DNA of 64,000 nt from Streptomonospora alba (GCF_000826685.1 NZ_JROO01000044.1:1-64000); one strand, 5' to 3'; counted from the stretch's first letter, positions 20,243 to 29,470 are shown. Translations and numbers: made by a program. The notes: a model not told the origin generated them from the letters alone.

Positions 20243-20818
20243 ATGTCGGTGGCCTATTCCCCGTACCCCTGGAACAGCACGCCCCCCGGCCCGCCGGGGT
20301 ATCCGAGCCCGCCCGCCGGACCGGCGCCGTACTACGGCTCTGGGCAGCACGGTGGGGGGCAGCGGCCCGCGGCCTCGTTCGGCCGGCGCCTCACCGCCCG
20401 CGTGATCGACTACGCGGTCATCGGCATGGTCGTCGTCGTGTCCTTCATCCTGATCTCGCTCCTCGCCGAGGTCTCGACCGGCCGGCAGGACATCGCCGAC
20501 CGCTACTTCGACGCGTGGGCCTACCTGTTCCTCTTCGGCACCGGCCCGGTCATGTTCCTGCACGACTGGCTGTGCAACGCCGCCCGCGGGCGCACGCTGG
20601 GCAAGGCCGCGATGGGCATCCGCGTCGTCCGCAGGGACGGCGGCCCTCTGCGCCAGGGCCAGTCGGCGGGCCGCGCCGCCGTCTTCGGCCTCCCCCAGAC
20701 CCTGCCGTGCCTGGGCACCCTGTTCACTCTGCTCGACTGCCTGTCCGCGCTCGCCGACGCCGACACCCTGCGGTCACTGCACGACCGCATCAGCGGAACG
20801 ATCGTGGTCCGCGGCTGA
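20243..20818 (+). CDS. RDD family membrane protein
   Basis: 191 residues. An N-terminal Pro/Gly/Tyr-rich tail (about residues 1-45) leads into the RDD domain, recognised by FGRRLTARVIDYAVIG at its start (the Arg-Asp pair in the first helix) and by RGRTLGKAAMGIRVVRRDGG in the central loop. About three to four membrane helices. RDD proteins are poorly understood; some act in ion or osmotic homeostasis. The ATG at 20243 has only a weak ribosome binding site. Convergent with the next gene. Confidence 0.88.
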   Translation: MSVAYSPYPWNSTPPGPPGYPSPPAGPAPYYGSGQHGGGQRPAASFGRRLTARVIDYAVIGMVVVVSFILISLLAEVSTGRQDIADRYFDAWAYLFLFGTGPVMFLHDWLCNAARGRTLGKAAMGIRVVRRDGGPLRQGQSAGRAAVFGLPQTLPCLGTLFTLLDCLSALADADTLRSLHDRISGTIVVRG

Positions 20819-20878
20819 CCGCCCCGGTGCGGACACCTTCACCAGGAATCCGCCACCGCCCGCCGGAGACGCAGCGCG

Positions 20879-22543
20879 TCACCCGCCTTCCTCCGGCTCG
20901 GAGTCCGGGCAGGCCGGTGCGCTGTCGCCGCCGCGTACGTGGGCCGCGGGAACGTGGTCGTGCGCTGAGATCCGGAACCACGTGTCGCTGACCCCCTGCG
21001 GTCCGGTGACCTTCGTGCCCGCCTCATGACAGAGGACGTCGACCGACGCCCCCGCGGAGGCGAGCCCGCGTTCGGGGTGGAACGTGCCCGGTCCCGACCG
21101 CACCGGCACGGTCTCCTCGGCGGCGGCGCCGGAGATCTCCCCGGGGTGGGCGTACCCGGCCGTCCACAGGTAGTCGACGTGCACCCAGGCGTTGGTGGCC
21201 AGCTTCAGCCCGTCGTCGAACGTACCGTCGGCGAGGTCGATCCCGGCGGGGTTGAGGACCCGGCGACCGAACCCGTCGAGGCCGCCGTTGTAGCCGTACT
21301 GCCGCGCCGCCTGCGCCTGCGGCAGACCGCGCGGCAGGTCCGCCCAGTCCTCGCGCTCGGCATTCCAGTAGTCGTCGGTGATGTTCCACGGGCCCACGTC
21401 CCAGACCGGCGCGTAGACGCAGCGGCCCCCGGGCTCCGTGCCCTCCCGCTGCCCGCCGCCCTCGCCGGCCTGCTCGGTGCACACCCGCACCGTGTAGTCC
21501 CCGGCACCGCGCTCGGACAGGCCGCGCCGCGACGGCAGCGCGACGAAGTGGGCGTTCTCGCCGATGCGGTACCCGTTGGCCGTCAGCCGGCCGACCTGGC
21601 CGATACGGGTCGCGAACACCCGCGCGGAGTAGGGCCGGGGCCGCTCGGGCAGGGCCTGGTCGGCGTCCTGGCCGTCACCGGCCCCGTCGTGGTCCGCGTC
21701 CGCGGAGCCGCCGACGCCTTCGGCATCGGCATCGGCATCGGCATCGGCATCGGCATCGGGCCCATCTTCACCCGGCCCGGCGTCGCCGCCGCCGTCCGCG
21801 GCGGATCCCGGCGCCTCCTCGGCGCCGTCCCCGGACTCCTCCCCGGACGGCTCGGCGCCGCCCGACTCATCCGTTTCCGGCTCCGTCGGCTCCGGCTCCG
21901 ACTCACCGGCGGGTCCGTCCGCCTCGCCGGTGTAGCCGACGGGACGCAGCCGCACGTCGGAGACCACGACCGCGCGCTCCCGGGGCTGCCCGCTCTCAGC
22001 CGAGCCGCCCTGCTCGGCGCCGCCGACCGAGATGCGCACCTGCAGCCGCGCCACGGGAGCGGGCAGTCCGAGGCGGGCAAGCACCTGCGACTCCGCGTGC
22101 GTAGGCGCCTGCCCGTCCCCCTCGTCCGGGGTGACCTCGGGGCGGTTCGTGCGCCACTCGGTCCACATGCCGTCGACGCGCACCCCGCGCGCCTCGACGA
22201 CCAGGCCGTTCGCGGTACCGGTGAGGTCCATCCACACCTCGACGGCGCGGGCGGGCTCCTCCAAGGGGTGGTCGGCGAAGGTGGCCGAGGCCCCCGAGGA
22301 CCCGGCGGTGCGCTGGGCGGCACCCGGATTCCGCGATGCGGGCAGCCGCAACTCACCGCCGCCTGTCAGCTCGGCGCCGACCCGGTCGGCGGCCGACGGT
22401 TCCTGCTCGATCCAGCCCGTGCCCGGCGGCCCGGCCGGTGCCTCCGCCGCCGCGGCGGTCGGATGCCCCAGCACCATCGGCGGAATCAGCAGCAGAACAC
22501 CCGACACCCCGGCACACGCGGCCTGTCCCCAGGAAACCGACAT
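20879..22543 (-). CDS. Large secreted protein with Asp-Ala repeat linker
   Basis: A 554-residue exported protein. A signal peptide (MSVSWGQAACAGVSGVLLL, cleavage near ATAAAAEA) is followed by an N-terminal beta-rich domain (about 40-205). A long acidic Glu/Pro/Asp/Gly linker (about 210-295) contains a run of Asp-Ala pairs. A C-terminal domain holds VYAPVWDVGPWNITDDYWN and LNPAGIDLADGTFDDGL, blocks I recall from actinomycete secreted proteins of unknown function, and then an SH3-like tail (VPVRSGPGTFHPERGL). It probably binds or modifies the cell wall, but I see no catalytic signature. GAGGGGG lies five bases before the ATG. Confidence 0.8.
   Translation of the reverse strand: MSVSWGQAACAGVSGVLLLIPPMVLGHPTAAAAEAPAGPPGTGWIEQEPSAADRVGAELTGGGELRLPASRNPGAAQRTAGSSGASATFADHPLEEPARAVEVWMDLTGTANGLVVEARGVRVDGMWTEWRTNRPEVTPDEGDGQAPTHAESQVLARLGLPAPVARLQVRISVGGAEQGGSAESGQPRERAVVVSDVRLRPVGYTGEADGPAGESEPEPTEPETDESGGAEPSGEESGDGAEEAPGSAADGGGDAGPGEDGPDADADADADADAEGVGGSADADHDGAGDGQDADQALPERPRPYSARVFATRIGQVGRLTANGYRIGENAHFVALPSRRGLSERGAGDYTVRVCTEQAGEGGGQREGTEPGGRCVYAPVWDVGPWNITDDYWNAEREDWADLPRGLPQAQAARQYGYNGGLDGFGRRVLNPAGIDLADGTFDDGLKLATNAWVHVDYLWTAGYAHPGEISGAAAEETVPVRSGPGTFHPERGLASAGASVDVLCHEAGTKVTGPQGVSDTWFRISAHDHVPAAHVRGGDSAPACPDSEPEEGG
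21721..21759. repeat. Hexanucleotide tandem repeat (CGGCAT)
   Basis: Six and a half perfect copies of CGGCAT lie inside the linker of the secreted protein. They encode alternating Asp and Ala on the minus strand. Because the unit is six bases, slippage changes linker length without a frameshift. Confidence 0.95.
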
Positions 22544-22678
22544 CTTGCCCCCTCACTGCGTCACTCTCAGTAAGAGGGAAACCACAAAAAGCGGCAATCG
22601 CGGCGCGCCGGGCACACCGGAACAGGGCAGGGTAAAGACGCCCGAGCGGGGATATGCCCGGGCGCCCTCGGCTCTGGA

Positions 22679-23839
22679 TCAGTTCTCGAAAGCCAGCACG
22701 CAGGCCGTAAGGCTGTGCACGTGGTTGCGCCCGGCGACAGGGCCGATCTCGCCTGCGGCGAAGAAGCCGCCCACACTCTGGATCCCCAGGTTCTGCTGCA
22801 CCAGCCGGACGTCGTGGTCGGAGGTGGCGAACATCGCCGTACCGCGGCTGTTGCAGGAGAACAGCAGCGCCGCCGCGCTGCGCCCGCCGGTCTCCTCGTT
22901 GAACACCTGCAGGCGGTCGACCAGATCGGCGGCCGCACTGTCGTAGTCGCGGACCTGGAAGCGCACCGTCTGGCCGACGTCGACCATGTCGCCGATGGTC
23001 AGCGAACCCGCCTCCGGGTCGGCACCCACCACCGAGCGCACGAGGAAGTCGCCGTGTTCGTGGTCGTCTGCGTACTCGTCCATGGCGATGCCGATGTGCA
23101 GGCCGTTGGCCGCCAACTCCTGCTCTTCCGGCGGAAGCGAGTTGACCAGGCTCTCCAACCGCTCGTAGGCGGAGTCGCCGGCCAACTCCAGGATGACGTT
23201 GCCCTCGGCCTTGGTGACGACCATGGCGCGGCCGATGGGCCGGCAGCCCTGGCTGACCATGGTGCCCACCACGCCGGAGCCGCCCAGCATCAGGCCGACC
23301 GCACCCGCGTCGACGACCTCGCCGCCGCAGAACAGCCGGACGGAGTCCTGGCCGCGCATGCCGTCGGCCAGCCCGCCCACGATGGGCAGTCCGTCCAGGG
23401 CGTCGGTCGAACGCTCCACGAACGACTGCGCCGGGAACTCGTAGGGGTTGACCAGCAGCAGGGCCGCGCGATCGTCGGAGTCGGGCTCGTGCATGCCCAC
23501 GACGGCCAAGTGGTCGCCCTCGGGGATGACGTCGAGCCGGAAGGGGGCCAGCGTCACGTCAGGCAGATGCGCCGCCCACACGCTCACCGCGCCCTGCTCC
23601 TCCATCCCGCGGCCGGCGCCGACCACACCCGTCGCGCTGCACCCGAGTGTGACCGCGTCGCCGGCCAGCGCCATCACGCGCTGACCCGCCAGAGTCACTT
23701 CGTCGGGGTCGGCGCCGCAGACGAAGAAGCAGATGAGGTCGGCGTAGGCGTCGAGCGAACGCGTCGCCTCCAGCACCGCCCGCTCGGCGGCGCTCACTAG
23801 GTCGGCGCCCGTCGCCAACGCGTCACCGAACCTGGCCAT
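22679..23839 (-). CDS. FIST domain sensor protein
   Basis: 386 residues containing a FIST N domain (TLGCSATGVVGAGRGMEEQGAVSVWAA, about 64-90) and a FIST C domain (ending in GIQSVGGFFAAGEIGPVAGRNHVHS). FIST domains bind small ligands, possibly amino acids, and are usually sensory modules attached or adjacent to histidine kinases or chemoreceptors. Here the protein stands alone, as in many actinomycetes, with no kinase beside it. Divergent from the MoxR ATPase gene. Which signal it reads is unknown. Confidence 0.88.
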   Translation of the reverse strand: MARFGDALATGADLVSAAERAVLEATRSLDAYADLICFFVCGADPDEVTLAGQRVMALAGDAVTLGCSATGVVGAGRGMEEQGAVSVWAAHLPDVTLAPFRLDVIPEGDHLAVVGMHEPDSDDRAALLLVNPYEFPAQSFVERSTDALDGLPIVGGLADGMRGQDSVRLFCGGEVVDAGAVGLMLGGSGVVGTMVSQGCRPIGRAMVVTKAEGNVILELAGDSAYERLESLVNSLPPEEQELAANGLHIGIAMDEYADDHEHGDFLVRSVVGADPEAGSLTIGDMVDVGQTVRFQVRDYDSAAADLVDRLQVFNEETGGRSAAALLFSCNSRGTAMFATSDHDVRLVQQNLGIQSVGGFFAAGEIGPVAGRNHVHSLTACVLAFEN

Positions 23840-24096
23840 CGACTGCCACCTCGCTCATCGGACCCGACGTCTTCAACCGGACCATACTCCCAGTCACACG
23901 CGGTCAAACCCGTGCGGCGCCTGACGTATTTCGCCACATCCCCACACCGAGGCGAGCGGCCGGCGCGATGTGGCCCAGGCCACTGGCGGAATCCGCGCGC
24001 GTGCATAGACTCGACCCCGTGTCTGCCTCGACTGACGGCCACACCGTCCCCGAGCCGCCCGCCCGCGAACCCGCCACCGCCCCGAGCGGAGACGCC

Positions 24097-25494
24097 ATGC
24101 GTCACCTGCCTTCGACACTCGGCGCCCTGCGGGCCTCCGGGCACGTGCACCGCCCGGTCAAGCACGAGGTGCGCGACAACCTCCTGGCTCGCATGCGGGC
24201 CGGCGAAGAGCGCTTTCCCGGCATCGTCGGTTTCGACGAGACGGTGCTGCCGCAGGTGGAGCGCGCCCTGCTGGCCGGTCACGACCTCGTTCTGCTGGGC
24301 GAGCGCGGCCAGGGCAAGACCCGGCTGATCCGTACGATATCCGTGCTGCTCGACGAATGGACGCCGGTCGTGCGGGACTGCCCCGTCAACGACCACCCCT
24401 ACGATCCGGTGTGCACGCGCTGCCGGACCCTGGCCGCCGAGGCCGGCGACGATCTGCCGGTGACGTGGTGGCACCGCGACGACCGCTACGGCGAGAAGCT
24501 GGCCACACCCGACACCGGTGTGGGCGACCTCATCGGCGACGTCGATCCGATCAAGCTCGCCGAGGGCCGCAGCCTCGGCGACCCCGAGACCGTGCACTAC
24601 GGGCTCGTGCCGCGCACCAACCGGGGCGTGTTCTGCCTCAACGAACTGCCCGACCTGGCCGCGCGCATCCAGGTGGCGCTGCTGAACGTGCTGGAGGAGC
24701 GCGACATCCAGATCCGCGGGTACGCGCTGCGCCTGCCGCTGGACGTGCTGCTGGTGGCCAGCGCCAACCCCGAGGACTACACCAACCGGGGCCGCATCAT
24801 CACCCCGCTCAAGGACCGGTTCGGCGCCGAGGTCCGCACCCACTACCCGCTTGAGCTGGAGGAGGAGGTCGACCTGGTGCACCAGGAGGCCGACCTCGTC
24901 TCCGACGTGGTCGTGCCCCGGCACCTGGTCGAGACCGTCGCCCGGTTCACCCGCCTGGTGCGCGAGTCCTCCTCGGTGGACGACCGCTCGGGCGTCTCGG
25001 CGCGCTTCGCGATCGCCGGCATCGAGACCGTCGCCGCCTCCGCGCAGCGCCGCGGCGCGCTCACCGGCGAGGACCACCCGGTCGCACGCGTCTGCGACCT
25101 CCCGCCGATCGTCGAGACACTGCGAGGCAAGGTCGAGTTCGAGGTCGGCGAGGAGGGCCGTGAGAGCGAGGTGCTGGCGCACCTGCTGCGCCGGGCCACC
25201 GCTGAGACGTTCCGCCGCACACTGGGCGGCGCCGACCTCACCGCGCTCACCGACCTGTTCGCCGACGGCGGCACGGTGGAGTCCGGAGAGCTGGTCAGCG
25301 GCACCGAACTGCTGCGCGGCTTGGGTCCGCTGCCCGGCCTGGCCGACCTGATCGCCCGCCTCTCCCCCGACGGGGACACCGGCGAGACCCCGGGCTTCGC
25401 GGCCGCGGCGGTGGAGTTCGCGCTGGAGGGGCTGTATCTGAACCGGCGGCTGTCCAAGGACACCGTGCGCGACCGCACCGTCTACCGGACCTGA
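24097..25494 (+). CDS. MoxR/Mg-chelatase-like AAA+ ATPase
   Basis: A 465-residue AAA+ ATPase of the Mg-chelatase ChlI/MoxR type. Walker A LLGERGQGKTRL is near residues 67-78. Walker B and sensor segments lie in GVFCLNELPDLAARIQ and LLVASANPEDYTNRGRII. An unusual Cys/His stretch DCPVNDHPYDPVCTRC could bind a metal. The ATG at 24097 has GGAGA five bases upstream; a GTG at 24019 would add 26 low-complexity residues. It is followed after 34 bases by a VWA protein, the classic partner: such pairs insert metal ions or remodel protein complexes. Confidence 0.92.
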   Translation: MRHLPSTLGALRASGHVHRPVKHEVRDNLLARMRAGEERFPGIVGFDETVLPQVERALLAGHDLVLLGERGQGKTRLIRTISVLLDEWTPVVRDCPVNDHPYDPVCTRCRTLAAEAGDDLPVTWWHRDDRYGEKLATPDTGVGDLIGDVDPIKLAEGRSLGDPETVHYGLVPRTNRGVFCLNELPDLAARIQVALLNVLEERDIQIRGYALRLPLDVLLVASANPEDYTNRGRIITPLKDRFGAEVRTHYPLELEEEVDLVHQEADLVSDVVVPRHLVETVARFTRLVRESSSVDDRSGVSARFAIAGIETVAASAQRRGALTGEDHPVARVCDLPPIVETLRGKVEFEVGEEGRESEVLAHLLRRATAETFRRTLGGADLTALTDLFADGGTVESGELVSGTELLRGLGPLPGLADLIARLSPDGDTGETPGFAAAAVEFALEGLYLNRRLSKDTVRDRTVYRT

Positions 25495-25528
25495 CACCGC
25501 CGCTCTGCCGCCGGAGGGGAGACCTCCC

Positions 25529-27487
25529 GTGAACCGCTTCCGCTACGGCGAATTCGACGACGGACCCGACCCACTGGCCCCGCCCTACGACGTGCGCACC
25601 GCGGTCGACGAGCTGGGCCGCGACATCATGGCCGGCAGCGACCCGAAGCGGGCGCTGCGCGACCTGCTGCGGCGCGGCACCCAGGGCGTGCGCGGGCTCG
25701 ACGACCTGCTGCGCGACGTGCAGCGGCGCCGCGAGCAGATCCGCTCACGCGGACGCCTGGACGGCACGCTGGAGGAGGCGCGCGCCCTGCTGGACCGTGC
25801 GCTGGGCCAGGAGCGCGCCGAGCTGTTCCCCGACCCCTCCGACGACGCGCGGATGCGCGAGGCCGAGCTGGATTCCCTGCCTGAGGACACCTCGGCGGCG
25901 GTGCGGCGGCTGTCGGACTACCGGTGGCGGTCGCAGGCGGCCGCGCAGAGCTTCGAGGAGCTGCGCGACCTGCTGCGCCGCGAGGTCCTCGACACCCGTT
26001 TCCAGGGGATGAAGGAGGCGCTGGCCGAGAGCACCCCCGAGGACATGGAGCGGGTGCGCGAGATGGTCGAGGCGCTCAACGCGATGCTGGAGGCCGACGA
26101 CCGCGGCGAGCACACCCAGGCCGACTTCGACCGCTTCATGGACGCCTACGGCGACATGTTCCCCGAGGAGCCCAAGCCGCGGAACCTGGAGGAGCTCGTC
26201 GACTCGCTGGCGCGGCGCGCCGCGGCGGCCCAGCGCATGATGGACTCGCTGACGCCTGAGCAGCGCTCCGAGCTGCAAGGGCTGATGGACGAGGCCAACG
26301 CGCAGTCGGGGATGAGCCAGGCCCTGGACCGGCTCTCCGGCGCGTTGCGCGCCCGCCGCCCCGACCTCGACTGGAGCGGCGGCGAGCGGATGGAAGGTGA
26401 GCAGGGCCTGGGCATGGGCGACGCCACGACCGCCCTGCAGGAGCTGGCCGACCTCGCCGATCTCGACGCCGCTCTGAACCAGCGCTATGCCGGGGCCGGG
26501 CTGGACGACATCGACGAGGAGGCGGTGCGGCGCGCCCTGGGCCGCGCGGCCGTCGACGACCTGGAGCGGCTGCGCGCGGTCGAGCGGGAGCTGCGCGAAC
26601 AGGGCTATGTCGAGGGGTCGCGCAACAGGCTGCAGCTGACGCCCAAGGCGGTGCGGCGCCTCGGTGAGACGGCGTTGCGCGAGGTATTCGCCGACCCCTC
26701 GAACACCCCGCGCCCCGGCGGGCACTCCGACGACGCCGCCGGGCACTCCGGCGAGGCCGTCGGGTCCACGCGCCCCTGGGCGTTCGGCGACGAGGAGCCG
26801 CTGGATGTGGTGCGCACCCTGCAGAACGCCGTCGCCCGGGGCGGAGCCGAGGCCGGGGGGCGGGTGCGGATGCGCCCGGAGGACTTCGAGGTCGCCGAGA
26901 CCGAGCGCCGCGACGCCGCCGCGGTGTGCCTGCTGGTCGACCTGTCCTACTCGATGGCGCTGCGCGACCTGTGGAGTACCGCCAAGCAGACCGCGATGGC
27001 GCTGCACTCGCTGGTGACCACCCGGTTCCCGCAGGACGCCGTGCAGGTCATCGGGTTCAGCGACTACGCGCGCGAGTTGCCCCCCAACGGGCTGGCCGAG
27101 CTGAGCTGGGAACCCGTGCAGGGCACCAACCTGCAGCACGCCCTGCTGCTGGCGGGGCGGCACCTGGACCGGCACGCCGACTTCGAGCCGATCGTGCTGG
27201 TGGTGACCGACGGCGAGCCCACGGCGCACCTGCAGCGCGACGGCTCGGCGGCCTTCGCCTGGCCGCCGTCACCCGAGACCACCGCGGCGACCTTGGCCGA
27301 GGTCGACCGCATGACCCGCCGCGGCGCCGACCTCAACGTGTTCCTGCTGGCCGACGACCCGCGCCTGGAGCAGTTCGTGGACGAGGTCGCCCGCCGCAAC
27401 GGCGGCCGTGTCGTCCGCCCCGACGCCGACCGCCTGGGCGGCTACGTCGTCCGCGACTTCCTCTCCCGCAGGCGCCGTACGGCCTAG
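25529..27487 (+). CDS. VWA domain protein partner of the AAA+ ATPase
   Basis: 652 residues. The N-terminal two thirds are highly charged and helical (many Arg/Glu/Asp/Leu repeats), probably coiled-coil. The C-terminal third is a von Willebrand A domain with the MIDAS motif DLSYS at about residues 471-475 and the later VTDGEPTAH. The metal site looks intact. GTG start with GGAGGGGAG upstream. In an operon with the AAA+ gene; together they would form a chelatase-like or chaperone machine whose client is not apparent here. Confidence 0.9.
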   Translation: MNRFRYGEFDDGPDPLAPPYDVRTAVDELGRDIMAGSDPKRALRDLLRRGTQGVRGLDDLLRDVQRRREQIRSRGRLDGTLEEARALLDRALGQERAELFPDPSDDARMREAELDSLPEDTSAAVRRLSDYRWRSQAAAQSFEELRDLLRREVLDTRFQGMKEALAESTPEDMERVREMVEALNAMLEADDRGEHTQADFDRFMDAYGDMFPEEPKPRNLEELVDSLARRAAAAQRMMDSLTPEQRSELQGLMDEANAQSGMSQALDRLSGALRARRPDLDWSGGERMEGEQGLGMGDATTALQELADLADLDAALNQRYAGAGLDDIDEEAVRRALGRAAVDDLERLRAVERELREQGYVEGSRNRLQLTPKAVRRLGETALREVFADPSNTPRPGGHSDDAAGHSGEAVGSTRPWAFGDEEPLDVVRTLQNAVARGGAEAGGRVRMRPEDFEVAETERRDAAAVCLLVDLSYSMALRDLWSTAKQTAMALHSLVTTRFPQDAVQVIGFSDYARELPPNGLAELSWEPVQGTNLQHALLLAGRHLDRHADFEPIVLVVTDGEPTAHLQRDGSAAFAWPPSPETTAATLAEVDRMTRRGADLNVFLLADDPRLEQFVDEVARRNGGRVVRPDADRLGGYVVRDFLSRRRRTA

Positions 27488-27520
27488 AACCGACGCCGTG
27501 CAGTCGAGCAGCACCCGCCC

Positions 27521-27603
27521 GCCCCCACGCCGTTGATCTTGTACTCACGGTGACTCTCGGCCGCCGCGAGTGACCTTAGGTACAAGATCAACGGCGTGGG
27601 GGC
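27521..27603. repeat. 83-bp palindromic element between convergent genes
   Basis: Perfect 24-base arms (27521-27544 and 27580-27603; core GTTGATCTTGTAC and its complement) flank a 35-base centre. The centre folds again with 9 of 11 pairs (GGTGACTCTCG against CGCGAGTGACC). It separates the convergent VWA and gntR genes, so it could act as a bidirectional terminator. Its elaborate, moderately A+T-containing structure is unlike the plain G+C hairpins elsewhere in the window and resembles a REP/MITE-like unit. Confidence 0.85.
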
Positions 27604-27630
27604 CGCGTCGGCGGGGGCGCCCGTCGGCGG

Positions 27631-28449
27631 TCAGTCGGGGTGGGAACTGGCCGCCATCGCTTCCTCCAGCGCGTCCTCGGTCGTCGCGCCCTCGGTGTAC
27701 ATGAGCTGATGGCGGTCCGCCGGCATCACGGTCTCGGTGTAGCGGACCGGCCGTTCCGGATGCTCGGAGTCGCCGCCGTAGGCGAGCCGCTCCTGCACGA
27801 GCAGCGGCACCCCCCGACCGATCCCGAAGGCCCGTTGCTGCTCGTGCGAGGGCATCTCGGCCCGGATGACGTCCCAGGACCAGGTCTGCGGAAATCCGAG
27901 GCTCGCCAGGACCTCCCGCGTCCCCTCCTCGATGTCCACCGGATCCCGCAGCCGGGTTCCGGCCGCGATGCCGCCCGGGTAGTAGGAGTCCTGGCGCTCC
28001 CACAGCTTCGCCCCGAAGATCCTGTCGCACCGCCGCCGCCACAGGTCCGACTTGTCACCGAAGCGATCGAGTTTCAGCAGCCGCGCTATCCGCTCAGCGT
28101 CCTCCAGCTTCACCGTCGTCACCGTGAGAGCGAGCCGGGGTTCGCCGAGCTGTCCTCCCAGCCGCTCCAGATAGCGCGTATACCGCTCGTCGTCCGGGAG
28201 GCCCCGGACGGCCGAGGCCAGGTGGACGGTCGGTCTGAGCCGCTCGGGAACTCTGCTGCCGCTGCCCTGCTGCTTGACGATGCGGCCGCGCTGCGCCAGA
28301 TCGTCCAGGGCACGGCGCACGGTGTTGAGGGAGACGCCGTAGCGCTTCATCAGCTCGTCCTCGGTCGGCAACCGCCGGCCCGGTTCGATCTCCCCCTGGT
28401 TGATCCTGCGCACCAGGTCGTCGGCGATCTCGTCGCTGAGAGCCGCCAT
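27631..28449 (-). CDS. GntR family regulator (UTRA-like), copy 1
   Basis: 272 residues. The N-terminal winged helix (RINQGEIEPGRRLPTEDEL, then VSLNTVRRALDDLAQRGRI) is typical of GntR. The C-terminal ~200 residues resemble the UTRA effector domain of HutC-type members. The ATG at 28449 follows GAGGGG five bases upstream; a GTG two codons earlier overlaps that site. The next upstream gene is a clear paralogue (shared blocks such as SWDV, GVPLLVxERxAY and PADRHQL). Both have a common motif about 80 bases before the start, suggesting shared or cross regulation. Ligand unknown. Confidence 0.9.
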   Translation of the reverse strand: MAALSDEIADDLVRRINQGEIEPGRRLPTEDELMKRYGVSLNTVRRALDDLAQRGRIVKQQGSGSRVPERLRPTVHLASAVRGLPDDERYTRYLERLGGQLGEPRLALTVTTVKLEDAERIARLLKLDRFGDKSDLWRRRCDRIFGAKLWERQDSYYPGGIAAGTRLRDPVDIEEGTREVLASLGFPQTWSWDVIRAEMPSHEQQRAFGIGRGVPLLVQERLAYGGDSEHPERPVRYTETVMPADRHQLMYTEGATTEDALEEAMAASSHPD

Positions 28450-28526
28450 GGTCACCCCTCACCCCGGCAGCAGGAGCCGCCGGCCGCTCATGGAGCACGC
28501 ACCCGAACGAACGGGTCTTCCCCTTG

Positions 28527-28548
28527 GTAAGACTTATGGGAATGAATC
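28527..28548 (-). promoter_or_regulatory. Conserved upstream element of gntR copy 1
   Basis: On the + strand it reads GTAAGACTTATGGGAATG followed by AATC. It matches 29550-29571 at all but three positions and lies at a nearly identical distance (78 versus 80 bases) from the start codon. Probably a shared promoter and/or autoregulatory operator. Confidence 0.6.
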
Positions 28549-28672
28549 ACCGGGAATGCATCGGACAGTAGACCGTCTGCGGCAGGCGTTCAAGACACGA
28601 TCCCGAACCGCCCGCCCTGACGGCCCGACCGGGCGTGTCCGGGAGGTCGGCAGGTGACGCGGCCGGGCCGGG

Positions 28673-29470
28673 TCACCGGTCGTAGACGTTCACATCCGAG
28701 GCCGTCTGCAGCAGGTCGTGGGAGATCTCGCCCTCGGCGTAGAGCAGTTGGTGGCGGTCGGCCGGCAGGAAGGTGCGGGTGAACCGAACCGGCGTGGTGT
28801 CGGAGTAGGCCACCCGCTCATGGACGAGCAATGGGACGCCGGGACCGAGCCCGAACCGGGAGGACTCCTTGAGAGAGGGCATCTTGGCGCCCACGACGTC
28901 CCACGAGCCCGTCTGCGGGTATCCGAGCTCGGCCAGCGTCTTCTTGGTGCCGTCGGGGATGCTGGCGGGGCGGTCCAGGTCGGTGCCCTCGGCGATGTAG
29001 TCGGGGTAGAAGGACTCCTGCCGCTGCCACAACCGCGAGCCGAGGAAGCGGTCGTAGCGCCGGATGACGACGAAGCCCCGCGCGTCGGAGGGGTCGAGCT
29101 GAAGGAGGTGGGCCAGCATGCCCGTGGCCGCCTCGCGCCCGACCGTCAGCTCCTCACGCGGCACCTGGCCCTGCTCGCGGCGTATGCGTTCGATGTACTC
29201 GTCGTAGCGCTCGTCCTCGGCCTGCCCTTCGATCGGCGAGGCGAGGTGGACCGTGGGGCGGTAGTCGCGGACCCGGCTGCCGCTGCCCTGCTTGGTGTCG
29301 ATGCGCCCGCGGCTGGCCAGCTCCTGGAGCGCCCGCCGTACCGTGTTGCGCGAGGTGCGGTAGGTCTGGATCAGCTGGTCCTCGGTGGGCAGAGTCTCGC
29401 CGGGGCGGTAGCGCCCGTCTTCGATCTCCTCCATGAGCTCCTGAGCGATCTCGATATGCCGAGGTTCCAC
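28673..29470 (-). CDS. GntR family regulator (UTRA-like), copy 2
   Basis: 265 residues, paralogue of the adjacent regulator. Winged helix: EDGRYRPGETLPTEDQL then TSRNTVRRALQELASRGRI; effector domain includes FGLGPGVPLLVHERVAY. The GTG at 29470 is preferred because GGGAG lies five bases upstream; a GTG at 29476 sits directly on that site. It is divergent from a small membrane protein gene. The recognition helix differs from copy 1 (TSRNTVRRALQ versus VSLNTVRRALD), so their DNA targets may overlap without being identical. Confidence 0.9.
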   Translation of the reverse strand: MEPRHIEIAQELMEEIEDGRYRPGETLPTEDQLIQTYRTSRNTVRRALQELASRGRIDTKQGSGSRVRDYRPTVHLASPIEGQAEDERYDEYIERIRREQGQVPREELTVGREAATGMLAHLLQLDPSDARGFVVIRRYDRFLGSRLWQRQESFYPDYIAEGTDLDRPASIPDGTKKTLAELGYPQTGSWDVVGAKMPSLKESSRFGLGPGVPLLVHERVAYSDTTPVRFTRTFLPADRHQLLYAEGEISHDLLQTASDVNVYDR

